A stretch of DNA of 64,000 nucleotides. It comes from Endozoicomonas numazuensis (GTDB taxonomy: Bacteria > Pseudomonadota > Gammaproteobacteria > Pseudomonadales > Endozoicomonadaceae). The notes beneath the pieces were generated by a model. The model worked only from the letters and a program-made list of their open reading frames with translations. It was not told where the DNA came from and did no database searches. Positions within the stretch are counted from its first letter, which is position 1. Each line of letters starts with the position of its first letter. Positions 19,145-27,568 of this stretch are shown here, piece after piece. The stretch lies in contig NZ_JOKH01000002.1 in assembly GCF_000722635.1 (NCBI RefSeq), forward strand, positions 478,841 through 542,840, in the 5' to 3' direction. A program made the position numbers and the translations under genes.

Positions 19145-19411
19145 ATGATCAAACAAAAACTGACTGCCCTGGCCCTGGTTCTACCTCTGGCCGCTGCCAC
19201 CCTGACTGGTTTTGCTGATGAAGAGCAAGAACAGCAGGAAGATACTCATAAAAGCGAGATGGTACTGGACCTTCACGGCCTGCTGGCTGATAACGAAGAC
19301 GAGAATAGTACTGATGAAGACACTTCTTCCTCAGAAGAAAACAAGCGTTTTGACATTCTGTCAGACAACGATCAGACCGAAGACAGCAACGAAGAGAAGA
19401 AAGAAGGTTAA
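19145..19411 (+). CDS. Small, very acidic exported protein
   Basis: 88 residues. The N-terminus MIKQKLTALALVLPLAAATLTGFA is a textbook signal peptide (cleavage after about residue 24). The mature part of some 64 residues is almost entirely Glu, Asp, Ser, Thr, Asn and Gln, with a short core EMVLDLHGLLAD. No cysteine is left after export. It resembles an intrinsically disordered, possibly cation-binding periplasmic or secreted peptide. It is monocistronic; a long hairpin follows. Function unknown. Confidence 0.65.
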   Translation: MIKQKLTALALVLPLAAATLTGFADEEQEQQEDTHKSEMVLDLHGLLADNEDENSTDEDTSSSEENKRFDILSDNDQTEDSNEEKKEG

Positions 19412-19420
19412 CGCTATTAT

Positions 19421-19460
19421 CAGCCTCTGGCAGACCCTGTAAACAGGTCTGCAGAGGCTG
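19421..19460 (+). terminator. Long hairpin after the small acidic gene
   Basis: About 15 bp pair (CAGCCTCTGGCAGACC with GGTCTGCAGAGGCTG) with one bulge and a 9-base loop, starting 10 bases after the stop. There is no T tract, but the stem is strong. Confidence 0.6.
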
Positions 19461-19570
19461 TAAATCCACTGCTCAAAAAGTCCACCCAGAGAAAACCTGA
19501 ACTGAGGGAGTATCACTGGATAGATACTTATCAAATCAAGCGCGATATGACGCCAAAAAGAAAGCCGTGA

Positions 19571-21733
19571 TCAGATGACAGCGTAATCTATCACTCTTCT
19601 GAAAGGCGGCAGAGAATCAAGAATCATACGACCATACCTTGCCGTTACAACCCTTCTGTCCAGTAAGGTAATCTGGCCGGTATCCTGCTCAGTTCGAAGT
19701 AAACGACCACAAGCCTGTACCAGCTTGATGGCAGCGTCTGGCACAGCCATTTCCATAAACGGGTTACGCCCCTGAGCCTCAAGCCATTCTGATAGTGCAG
19801 ACTCCACCGGGTCATCAGGCACCGCAAAAGGAATCTTGGCAATGATGACGTGCTCACAATAGGCACCCGGCAAATCGATACCTTCTGCCAGACTCGCCAG
19901 ACCAAAGAGAATGCTGTCTTTGCCATCGTCGATATTCTTACGATGCAGCTTCAGAAGCTCCTGTCGGGAATAATCATCTTGCAACAAGATCTTCTTGCGC
20001 CACTCATCATCCAGACCAAAATGCACATCTTTCATCTGTTTACGGGATGAGAAGAGCACCAGAGCACCTTTTTGTCCTGACATCAGGTTGGGCAGCATCT
20101 CAACAATTTCTTCCGTATGCTCCTCACTCTGTCTGGGATCAGACAGCATATCAGGTACGACCAGCTTGGCTGCCAGGCTGTGCTGAAAAGGACTGGGAAC
20201 CACCACGCAATGAGACTCGGAAGGCACACCGGAACGCATTCGGAATCGATTAAAGTTACCCAATGCCGTTAAAGTGGCCGACGTTACAATGGATGCATAA
20301 CCCGGATTCCAGAGTGTCTGCCAGAGTGTTGCCGAAGACAGAATCGGACTACTGAACACTTCCAGCTCTTCACCAAAAGGACCTTCGCTCCATTTTAGCC
20401 AACGAGCACTGGGCGGTTCACCTTCGGGATCTTTCAGGGTGTAGGTCAACCAGAGTTGAAACTGGTTTTCCAGACGCATTTGCATAGCCCCGATTTCCGG
20501 ATACAACTGCTCTGCCTGCCAACGGTCAATACCGGGCACGTCTCCGTCCATGGCGTCATTCAATTCTTTGGCAACCTTTTCGACCATCCCGCTGCAGCGA
20601 CTGAACCCCGCCTTCAGGATCTCTGCCTGTTGGCGCACTTCTTCCGGTACTTTTCCTTCAGGGAAACGATGGATTGCAACAGTCATGTCACCCTGAATGC
20701 GAGGCTCAAAGGTCGCTACACCGTGCAACAGTGTCCGGGTATGGCCCAGAGCATTCACCAGATCATCAAACTCAGGCATAAGCTTTTCCAGCCTTTCGCC
20801 TAGCTCTCCTGGCAGTGCGTTCTGGGACAGCGTTTTCTGAAGATATTTACTGGCCTTTTCCAGCCAGCTGGCTGTGCTTTTTACTCGGGAATGGCAAGCA
20901 AAATGATCAATCGCCTTGTCAGGCAGATGATGACCTTCATCAAAAACATAAATCGTGTCTTTAGGATCAGGTAGAATAGCGCCACCACCCAGCGCCAGAT
21001 CAGCCAGAACCAGGTCATGATTGGTGACCACCACATCCGCCTGTTCCAGGTCACCACGGGCCTTATAAAATGGGCACTGATTAAAGTAGCCACAACGACG
21101 GCCACTGCACTGAGCATGATCGGTGGTAATCATGCGCCACTGCTGATCTTCCAGGGCATCAGGCCAGCTGTCTCTGTCGCCTTCCCATTTGGAAGCCGCA
21201 AACTCTTCCAGCATATTCTGGTAAAGCTTCAGTGACGATTCATCTTGCTCAAGAGTGACGCCCTCTCCGGCAAACATATCCATCAGTGACGCAGTGGACT
21301 GCTCTTCCTGCAACAACCGGTCGAGTTTACTAAGACATGCGTACCGCCCACGACCCTTGGCCAGAGTAAAAGAGAACTTCAACCCTGTTTTCAGAATGAT
21401 ATCCGGAAGATCTTTGCCAATAATCTGCTCCTGCAGAGTGACTGTGGCAGTGGAAATCACCAGTCGTTTTTCAGCCGCCTGAGCCATAACCACTGCAGGA
21501 AGCACATAGCCCACCGTTTTACCGGTACCTGTGCCAGCCTCAACCACCATCACAGAGGGATCAGAAGTTCGACGCCCTTCACTGTCTGTTTTAATACTTC
21601 CAAGGGAGCGGGCGACTTCAGCAATCATCTGTTTCTGCCCTGGCCGGGCCTTCAGTTTCTTGCTGTCCAGAAATGTGCTGTAAGCCTTCTGGATCCTCTT
21701 TTTCTGTGTCTCTTCAAGCACTGTGTTGATCAC
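19571..21733 (-). CDS. dinG: ATP-dependent DNA helicase DinG (XPD-like)
   Basis: 720 residues, against 716 in E. coli DinG, and alike throughout. It unwinds DNA 5' to 3' and helps resolve R-loops and replication blocks. Walker A is EAGTGTGKT near residue 66. The iron-sulfur cluster region contains Cys residues at ACLSK and at CSGRRCGYFNQCPFYKARG. The DEAH-type Walker B is VFDEGHHLPD. The C-terminal helicase motifs include ASLAEGIDLPG and QACGRLLRTEQDTG. Its start overlaps the end of the upstream DUF1145 gene by 20 bases, so the two are coupled. Confidence 0.95.
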   Translation of the reverse strand: MINTVLEETQKKRIQKAYSTFLDSKKLKARPGQKQMIAEVARSLGSIKTDSEGRRTSDPSVMVVEAGTGTGKTVGYVLPAVVMAQAAEKRLVISTATVTLQEQIIGKDLPDIILKTGLKFSFTLAKGRGRYACLSKLDRLLQEEQSTASLMDMFAGEGVTLEQDESSLKLYQNMLEEFAASKWEGDRDSWPDALEDQQWRMITTDHAQCSGRRCGYFNQCPFYKARGDLEQADVVVTNHDLVLADLALGGGAILPDPKDTIYVFDEGHHLPDKAIDHFACHSRVKSTASWLEKASKYLQKTLSQNALPGELGERLEKLMPEFDDLVNALGHTRTLLHGVATFEPRIQGDMTVAIHRFPEGKVPEEVRQQAEILKAGFSRCSGMVEKVAKELNDAMDGDVPGIDRWQAEQLYPEIGAMQMRLENQFQLWLTYTLKDPEGEPPSARWLKWSEGPFGEELEVFSSPILSSATLWQTLWNPGYASIVTSATLTALGNFNRFRMRSGVPSESHCVVVPSPFQHSLAAKLVVPDMLSDPRQSEEHTEEIVEMLPNLMSGQKGALVLFSSRKQMKDVHFGLDDEWRKKILLQDDYSRQELLKLHRKNIDDGKDSILFGLASLAEGIDLPGAYCEHVIIAKIPFAVPDDPVESALSEWLEAQGRNPFMEMAVPDAAIKLVQACGRLLRTEQDTGQITLLDRRVVTARYGRMILDSLPPFRRVIDYAVI

Positions 21734-21998
21734 CGGCCGGCTGGGTAGGGACTTTCTTCATCAAGCTCATCAGATGAAATCCACCAAAGATAAGAATCAT
21801 ATAGCGATCTTTCAATGACAGGGGCGCCCCCATGGCCGCAAAGCGCCGGCTGAAGAAAAAATGCTCTGCAGTGTGCATCAGCAAGAGTAAAGGAGCCGCC
21901 CACTTCAGCACGGACCCCATAGGCTCAGCCACGGGCACGAATAAATTCAACAGCGCTGCCAGCCAGAATAAAACCACCACTGCTTTGCCAAGACGCAT
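21714..21998 (-). CDS. DUF1145 family inner-membrane protein
   Basis: 94 residues with three predicted membrane spans (VVVLFWLAALLNLFVPV; WAAPLLLLMHTAEHFFF; YMILIFGGFHLMSLM), the pattern of the DUF1145/YhhL family of unknown function. ATG 21998 is chosen because it gives the family N-terminus (MRLGKAV) with GGAT upstream; an ATG at 22031 would add 11 residues. The 3' end overlaps dinG. Confidence 0.75.
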   Translation of the reverse strand: MRLGKAVVVLFWLAALLNLFVPVAEPMGSVLKWAAPLLLLMHTAEHFFFSRRFAAMGAPLSLKDRYMILIFGGFHLMSLMKKVPTQPAGDQHSA

Positions 21999-22068
21999 GC
22001 ATCTGATCCTATAAATTGAGTAAAATGACATTCTATCGAAAACTATTCATTCCTGCTCGTAGAAATCA

Positions 22069-22602
22069 ATGACTGAAGACAGCTCTGAGATAAAGCAACC
22101 TGCGCCCACTGCCTCTGGTAGTGGAAAAATGCCAGAGAAAACCGAATGCCCCTGCGGTTCTGGTGAAGAATATGCTTCATGCTGTGGCCAATACCATTCT
22201 GGCCAGGCAGCCCCCACCGCTGAAGCACTGATGCGTTCGAGGTTTTCAGCCTACTACCTGAAAAACACCGACTACCTGATCGCCACCACCTGGACGCGTC
22301 AGATCGATGGAATTGATAAAGCCGGTATTCATAAACGTGCAGATACTACGCAGTGGACGCGACTGGATATTGTCAGCACCGAAGCGGGCACCCCTTCCGA
22401 CACCAAAGGAAAAGTGGAATTCAAAGCCTGGTTTCTGAACCCCGCTACCGGCCAGGAAGAAGCACACCATGAGCGCTCAGACTTCATCAAGGAACAGGGG
22501 CAATGGTACTTTATCTATCCCGATGTTCCTGCCAAATTACCCGGCAGGAATGACCCCTGCCTTTGCGGTAGTGGCAAGAAGTACAAAAAATGCTGCGGTT
22601 GA
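22069..22602 (+). CDS. YchJ-family protein with two SEC-C zinc motifs
   Basis: 177 residues. The N-terminal ([17 protein letters not shown], residues 27-43) and C-terminal ([14 protein letters not shown]) SEC-C motifs each provide a CxC...CC zinc site, flanking a central NTF2-like YchJ domain ([20 protein letters not shown]). SEC-C motifs also occur on SecA; a chaperone or protein-quality role is suspected but not known. It is divergent from the DUF1145-dinG pair. Confidence 0.9.
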   Translation: MTEDSSEIKQPAPTASGSGKMPEKTECPCGSGEEYASCCGQYHSGQAAPTAEALMRSRFSAYYLKNTDYLIATTWTRQIDGIDKAGIHKRADTTQWTRLDIVSTEAGTPSDTKGKVEFKAWFLNPATGQEEAHHERSDFIKEQGQWYFIYPDVPAKLPGRNDPCLCGSGKKYKKCCG

Positions 22603-22654
22603 TTATTTAAATGAGCCCTGTCCAAAGACGAAACTAAAAAGTTAAAGTTGAGTA

Positions 22655-22832
22655 ATACCAATCAAACTTTCAAACCCCGTTATGAGCAAGCCATTTGAGC
22701 GCAATAGGCAATACCCACAGGGCATAAAGGCGGGGTGAGGAGTCATAGCCGTAGCTATGGGGACGATCCCCAACGCAGAATATTGGACTCAAATGGCTGC
22801 ACAGTAGGGGATTTTGAAAGTGCGATTGGTAT
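22655..22832. repeat. 178-bp inverted-repeat element (MITE-like)
   Basis: The ends are ATACCAATC and GATTGGTAT, and the match extends inward about 45 bases with mismatches (ACTTTCAAA, CCCC, GCCATTTGAG on both sides). The middle carries a second dyad around TAGCCGTAGCTA. There is no coding frame. The structure is that of a non-autonomous transposable element or a large extragenic palindrome. Only one copy is in this window. Confidence 0.75.
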
Positions 22833-22960
22833 AAATACCCAGTCCGGAAACCCTAATCAGCACCGGACTGGTTTGTAAAAGATTGCATAAAAACCCTGCC
22901 TGCTACCCCAACCTCAGAACGGTAACATCCTCTATTTGATAGGTATCAGCCGCAAGCGTA

Positions 22961-22974
22961 TTGACACAAATCAA
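22961..22974. promoter_or_regulatory. FNR/Anr-like box
   Basis: TTGACACAAATCAA differs at one base from the TTGAT-N4-ATCAA consensus for FNR/Anr. The same TTGACA could instead be a -35 hexamer with a weak A/T-rich -10 about 18 bases on. It lies about 350 bases before the TAXI protein start. Confidence 0.35.
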
Positions 22975-23325
22975 AAAACCTCTTTAAAAATACTGTAATA
23001 ATCTAATAGTATTACGGACTGCCACATAAAAACGTATAGATATAAGCCATGCGACTGATGTCATACGTTAAAAATGAGAATGAAGGATCGATAAAGCTAA
23101 TTCAATTAAGCGACAGACTTCACAAAAATGCCGGGAGCTACGACTGCAGACTTATAAATGGTTCAATAAGACTGCAGGATATAAAGCCAAATAAGCAGTG
23201 AAAGCCTTTCGCTCTGTGTGCAGGCTTTTCAAAGTACAAACATAAACATATAGCTACAAGCTTGGATTGCCGCCCTGATAAACATTAATAAAGGTGGTTG
23301 TCCCTTAATATCAAGGAGCACAAAC

Positions 23326-24318
23326 ATGTCTGTTCTGAAAAAACTGGGAATGGTTGCCATGGGCGCCGGTCTGGCTGCCGCTACTTCTGCCGCCAGTGCT
23401 GCAACCCCTCAACAGCAGTTCGTCACCATTGGTACCGGTGGTGTAACGGGTGTTTACTACCCTACCGGTGGTGCTATCTGCCGTCTGGTGAACAGAGACC
23501 GTAAAGATCACGGCATTCGCTGCTCCGTTGAAAGCACCGGTGGCTCTGTATACAACCTGAACACTATTCGCTCCGGTGAGCTGGACATGGGTATCGTTCA
23601 GTCCGACTGGCAGTACCATGCCTATGAAGGTTCCAGTGCAGAATTCAAGGGCCAGGGAGCAGACAAAAAATTACGTGCCGTTTTCTCTATTCACCCTGAA
23701 GCTTTCACCATTGTGGCTCGCAAAGACGCCAAGATCGTGAATTTTGATGATCTGAAAGGCAAGCGTGTCAATATTGGCAACCCTGGTTCAGGCCAGCGCG
23801 GCACCATGGAACAGCTGATGGACGTATACGGCTGGACTAACGCTACTTTCTCCCTGACCTCTGAACTGAAGTCAGCTGAGCAAGCCAAAGCCCTGTGCGA
23901 CAACAAGATTGACGCCTTTGTATTCACAGCTGGACACCCAAGCGGCTCCCTGAAAGAAGCCACTTCTTCCTGTGAAACAGTACTGGTTAATGTTTCAGGC
24001 CCTAAAGTTGAAAAGCTGATTGCTGACACGCCTTATTACCGTGCAGCCACTATTCCTGGCGGCATGTATCAGGGTAACGAGAAAGACACTCTGACCTTTG
24101 GTGTCGCCGCGACTTTCGTTTCTTCTTCCGAAATTAATGACGAAGCGGTGTACAACATCACCAAGTCTGTTTTTGAAAACCTGGAAACCTTCAAGAAACT
24201 GCATCCTGCCTTCGCCAACCTGAAGAAAGAAGAGATGATCAGCGATGGTCTGTCAGCTCCTCTGCATAACGGTGCCAAGAAATACTTCGAAGAAGCTGGC
24301 CTGCTGAGCAGCAAATAA
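23326..24318 (+). CDS. TAXI-family TRAP transporter solute-binding protein
   Basis: 330 residues with a signal peptide (cleavage after SAASA, about residue 26). The mature N-terminus [21 protein letters not shown] and the later [20 protein letters not shown] are hallmarks of TAXI proteins, which capture organic acids or amino acids in the periplasm for the TRAP permease. A good AAGGAG ribosome site lies just before the ATG. The fused permease gene follows after 433 bases that contain a mobile element and a terminator, so the binding protein is probably made in excess over the permease. Confidence 0.93.
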   Translation: MSVLKKLGMVAMGAGLAAATSAASAATPQQQFVTIGTGGVTGVYYPTGGAICRLVNRDRKDHGIRCSVESTGGSVYNLNTIRSGELDMGIVQSDWQYHAYEGSSAEFKGQGADKKLRAVFSIHPEAFTIVARKDAKIVNFDDLKGKRVNIGNPGSGQRGTMEQLMDVYGWTNATFSLTSELKSAEQAKALCDNKIDAFVFTAGHPSGSLKEATSSCETVLVNVSGPKVEKLIADTPYYRAATIPGGMYQGNEKDTLTFGVAATFVSSSEINDEAVYNITKSVFENLETFKKLHPAFANLKKEEMISDGLSAPLHNGAKKYFEEAGLLSSK

Positions 24319-24343
24319 CTTTTAGCACAGATAAGCAGTCCAG

Positions 24344-24503
24344 GAGGCTGTCCGAGAATAAACAGCCCGGCCTAAAATCCAGAAAGAACGGCCATCTTTT
24401 CCACTGAATTTGCTTAAATAGGTCAACTATTCGCACAAATCCAGTGAAGAAGCTGACTCGTTCTACTGAATTTTATGCTCGGACGCTATTCTCGGTCAGC
24501 CTC
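24344..24503 (+). repeat. 160-bp inverted-repeat element, copy 1
   Basis: Ends GAGGCTGTCCGAGAATA and, inverted, GAGGCTGACCGAGAATA; flanked by CCAG and CTAG. Same length and orientation as the copy at 57380; the copies at 36619 and 52861 are inverted. It carries no gene. It lies between the TAXI gene and its terminator. Confidence 0.88.
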
Positions 24504-24597
24504 CTAGAGCGTGGATGAGCAACCTTGATCACAAATCAATAGCCGTCCACTTCAAGACTGCGGGTCAGTCCCTCTGATCAGACATCAGTCAATACCA

Positions 24598-24631
24598 GAC
24601 AGGACAGCCTAATGCTGTCCTGTCGTATTTT
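24598..24631 (+). terminator. Rho-independent terminator inside the TRAP locus
   Basis: Perfect 11-bp stem GACAGGACAGC/GCTGTCCTGTC with a 5-base loop, followed by GTATTTTT. It should attenuate transcription from the TAXI gene into the permease. Confidence 0.88.
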
Positions 24632-24751
24632 TCCCGAGTCGATTTATTTACTGATGCTTTTTCGCTGATGCTTTTTCGCTGATGCACTGCATTAGCATAA
24701 CAAAATCGTTTTATCCGCACAGGATGTGTACTCTGTCAGGAAGTATTTTTT

Positions 24752-27313
24752 ATGGAAGCCGTAACACCCTCTCAGGAAAAAGAGGCACAGGCTCTGGTTC
24801 AGCAATCTGACCAGGGCGCCAGATCCCCAGCGGGACTGGCAGGCCGTGTCGTTATCGCTATCACTCTCTGCTGGTCCCTGTTCCAGTTGTGGTATGCTTC
24901 ACCGCTGCCGTTTATTTTCAAAACAGGCATCTTTAATGACACTCAGGCCAGGGCTATTCACCTTGCCTTTGCTCTGCTGTTAACTTTTCTGGTTTTTCCT
25001 GCCACAAAACGCTCACCCAGAGACCGGATTCCAGCACTGGACTGGCTTCTGGCTATCGCTGCCAGCCTGAGCGCTGCCTACCTGTATATTTTCAGTACAG
25101 AACTGGCAAGACGCTCCGGCGCTCCCACCACTATGGACCTGATCACTGCCGGCACCGGCATGATTCTGTTGCTGGAAGCCACTCGTCGTGCACTTGGCCC
25201 ACCACTCATGATCGTAGCCATTGTCTTTCTGGCCTACACCTTTGGTGGCCCTTATATGCCTGACGTGATTGCCCATAAAGGAGCCAGCCTGAATAAAGCC
25301 CTGTCACACCTCTGGATCACCACTGAAGGTGTGTTTGGCGTTGCTATTGGTGTTTCCACCAACTTCGTATTTTTGTTTGTTCTGTTTGGTGCCATGCTGG
25401 AACGAGCTGGAGCAGGCAACTACTTCATTCAGGTAGCCTTCTCTCTTCTGGGCCACCTGAAAGGAGGACCCGCTAAAGCGGCGGTAGTCTCTTCCGGACT
25501 CAGCGGCGTAGTGTCTGGTTCATCCATCGCTAACGTTGTAACCACTGGTACTTTTACCATTCCACTCATGAAACGTGTGGGTTTTCCTGCCCACAAGGCA
25601 GGCGCTATTGAAGTAGCCGCTTCCACCAATGGCCAGCTCACACCTCCGATCATGGGTGCTGCTGCGTTTCTTATGGTGGAATATGTGGGCATTTCCTATC
25701 TGGAAGTAATTCGAGCGGCATTACTGCCTGCTTTGATTTCCTACATTGCGCTGTTTTATATCGTGCACCTTGAAGCCGTTAAGGCAGGCATGGAAGGTTT
25801 ACCAAGAAGCAGAACCCGGTCCGCAGCCCAGGCACTTATGTCATTTACGGGTACTTTTGCCGGACTCTGTGCTCTTGGCGCTGTCGTCTACTACGGTATC
25901 GGCTGGACTCGCGCTTATATGGGCGACTTTGCACCGGCCATCATCATAGGGGCTTTGCTGGCCAGCTACGTACTGCTGGTCAAACTGGCTTCGGCCCAAC
26001 CCGACTTGCCTGAAGATTCAGAAGAAACCCTGACTCAAACACCTGATCCCGGCCCTACCCTGAAGCGCGGTCTTTACTTCCTGCTGCCTCTGGTTATCCT
26101 GCTCTGGTGTCTGACAGTAGAGCGATTCTCACCTGGCCTGTCTGCTTTCTGGTCAACGGTTGTGATGATCTTCATCACCCTGACCCATAAAGGCATGATT
26201 CAGTGGTTCCGCAAGCACGCTATTGATAAAGGTGAAGGATTCCGTGACCTGATGGACGGCCTGACATCCGGTGCCCGGAACATGATTGGGATCGGTGTTG
26301 CCACAGCGACAGCGGGTATTGTTGTTGGCGCAGTTACCTTGACCGGTATCGGTCTGGTCATGACAGAATTTGTTGAGTGGGTTTCCGGTGGCAATATCAT
26401 CATTATGTTGATTTTCACCGCAATTATCTGCCTGATTCTGGGCATGGGGCTGCCAACGACTGCCAACTACATTGTGGTTTCTACCCTGATGGCTCCTGTG
26501 ATTGTCACCCTGGGCGCACAGTCCGGACTGATCGTACCGCTGATTGCAGTCCATCTGTTCGTGTTTTATTTCGGTATATTGGCAGACGACACCCCTCCGG
26601 TAGGCCTGGCAGCCTTTGCGGCTTCTGCGATTGCCCAGTCAGACCCGATTAAAACCGGTATCCAGGGCTTTACCTACGATATTCGTACAGCAGTTCTGCC
26701 CTTCATGTTTATCTTTAACACCGAACTGCTGCTGATTGGTGTGGAAAGCCCCCTGCAACTGGCCATGGTGGTTGTGAGTGCAGTGATTGCCATGCTGGTA
26801 TTTGCCACCGCCACTCAGGGATACTGGCTGACCAAAACCCGCTGGTATGAAACGGCTGCTTTGCTTCTGATCGCGTTTACCCTTTTCCGCCCCGGCTTCT
26901 TCTGGGATCGTATTTTCCCGGCTTATGAGACCTTTAAAGGGACCGAGATCGTTCAGGGTGTCGAAACACTGCCCGAAAACAGTAAAGCCCGCTTTTGGGT
27001 GTCCGGTGAAAACCTGGAAGGCAGAACGGTGAGTAAGCTGGCCATTCTTCCTGCAGGCAGTGTGAGCGAAGGCACAGAAAGACTCAGAGAAATGGGTCTT
27101 GAACTGATCGAGAGCGATAACCATCTGGTCGTGGATATGGTGGGCTTTGACAGCCCTGCTGAAAAAGCCGGCATCGACTTCGACTGGAAGCTTGAGAGTC
27201 TGGAAGTACCCGCTGATCGATTACCAAGAGAGATCATCTGGATTCCAGCTCTTCTGCTGCTGGGACTGATATTCCTTGGCCAAAGAAAGCGTCGTCACCA
27301 ACTGGCCAGTTAA
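24752..27313 (+). CDS. TRAP transporter fused 4TM/12TM permease (DctQM type)
   Basis: 853 residues with many membrane spans. The small-subunit-like N-terminal part is fused to the large DctM-like part, recognised by GAMLERAGAGNYF, SGLSGVVSGSSIANVVTTG, ASTNGQLTPPIMGAAAFLM and GMGLPTTANYIV, repeated conserved loops of this family. The C-terminal 150 residues (from about residue 690) form a DUF3394-like tail with a PDZ-like part (MVGFDSPAEKAGIDFDW) and a last membrane helix. It imports the substrate delivered by the upstream TAXI protein using an ion gradient. Confidence 0.93.
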   Translation: MEAVTPSQEKEAQALVQQSDQGARSPAGLAGRVVIAITLCWSLFQLWYASPLPFIFKTGIFNDTQARAIHLAFALLLTFLVFPATKRSPRDRIPALDWLLAIAASLSAAYLYIFSTELARRSGAPTTMDLITAGTGMILLLEATRRALGPPLMIVAIVFLAYTFGGPYMPDVIAHKGASLNKALSHLWITTEGVFGVAIGVSTNFVFLFVLFGAMLERAGAGNYFIQVAFSLLGHLKGGPAKAAVVSSGLSGVVSGSSIANVVTTGTFTIPLMKRVGFPAHKAGAIEVAASTNGQLTPPIMGAAAFLMVEYVGISYLEVIRAALLPALISYIALFYIVHLEAVKAGMEGLPRSRTRSAAQALMSFTGTFAGLCALGAVVYYGIGWTRAYMGDFAPAIIIGALLASYVLLVKLASAQPDLPEDSEETLTQTPDPGPTLKRGLYFLLPLVILLWCLTVERFSPGLSAFWSTVVMIFITLTHKGMIQWFRKHAIDKGEGFRDLMDGLTSGARNMIGIGVATATAGIVVGAVTLTGIGLVMTEFVEWVSGGNIIIMLIFTAIICLILGMGLPTTANYIVVSTLMAPVIVTLGAQSGLIVPLIAVHLFVFYFGILADDTPPVGLAAFAASAIAQSDPIKTGIQGFTYDIRTAVLPFMFIFNTELLLIGVESPLQLAMVVVSAVIAMLVFATATQGYWLTKTRWYETAALLLIAFTLFRPGFFWDRIFPAYETFKGTEIVQGVETLPENSKARFWVSGENLEGRTVSKLAILPAGSVSEGTERLREMGLELIESDNHLVVDMVGFDSPAEKAGIDFDWKLESLEVPADRLPREIIWIPALLLLGLIFLGQRKRRHQLAS

Positions 27314-27386
27314 CCCCTGTTATCCGGGTATGACATCAGCTCTGCCCGGATACACCTCTACCCAGAGATTCAATTTAACTGTAAGA

Positions 27387-27522
27387 CTGGAAAGCTGGAA
27401 AGCTGGAAAGCTGGAAAGCTGGAAAGCTGGAAAGCTGGAAAGCTGGAAAGCTGGAAAGCTGGAAAGCTGGAAAGCTGGAAAGCTGGAAAGCTGGAAAGCT
27501 GGAAAGCTGGAAAGCTGGAAAA
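27387..27522 (+). repeat. 8-bp tandem repeat, 17 units
   Basis: CTGGAAAG is repeated 16 times without error, and a 17th unit differs at its last base. The array lies between the permease stop and the convergent SRAP gene. Because 8 is not a multiple of 3, any frame through it repeats every 8 codons; such frames are artefacts of the repeat. Confidence 0.95.
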
Positions 27523-27568
27523 GATTAGACTTAGAAATAGTATTTTCCAACAATAAAAAACCGTTTTA

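Larger units (their letters stand above)
22603..23325. other. 723-base intergenic region before the TRAP transporter
   Basis: It holds the 178-bp element (22655-22832), an FNR/Anr-like box at 22961-22974, and about 350 bases of probable leader to the transporter gene. No gene-like frame or RNA gene was recognised. Confidence 0.6.
24319..24751. other. Gap between the binding protein and the permease
   Basis: Apart from the 160-bp element and the terminator, it contains a short direct repeat of a 14-base unit (GCTGATGCTTTTTC, about 24653-24685). The element seems to have landed in the original TRAP operon spacer. Confidence 0.6.

Noticed and set aside
24344-24503. Short frames inside the 160-bp elements with the same N-terminal peptide in copies 1 and 4
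   Set aside because: The shared peptide only reflects the repeated DNA; there is no ribosome site and the frames run out of the element differently.
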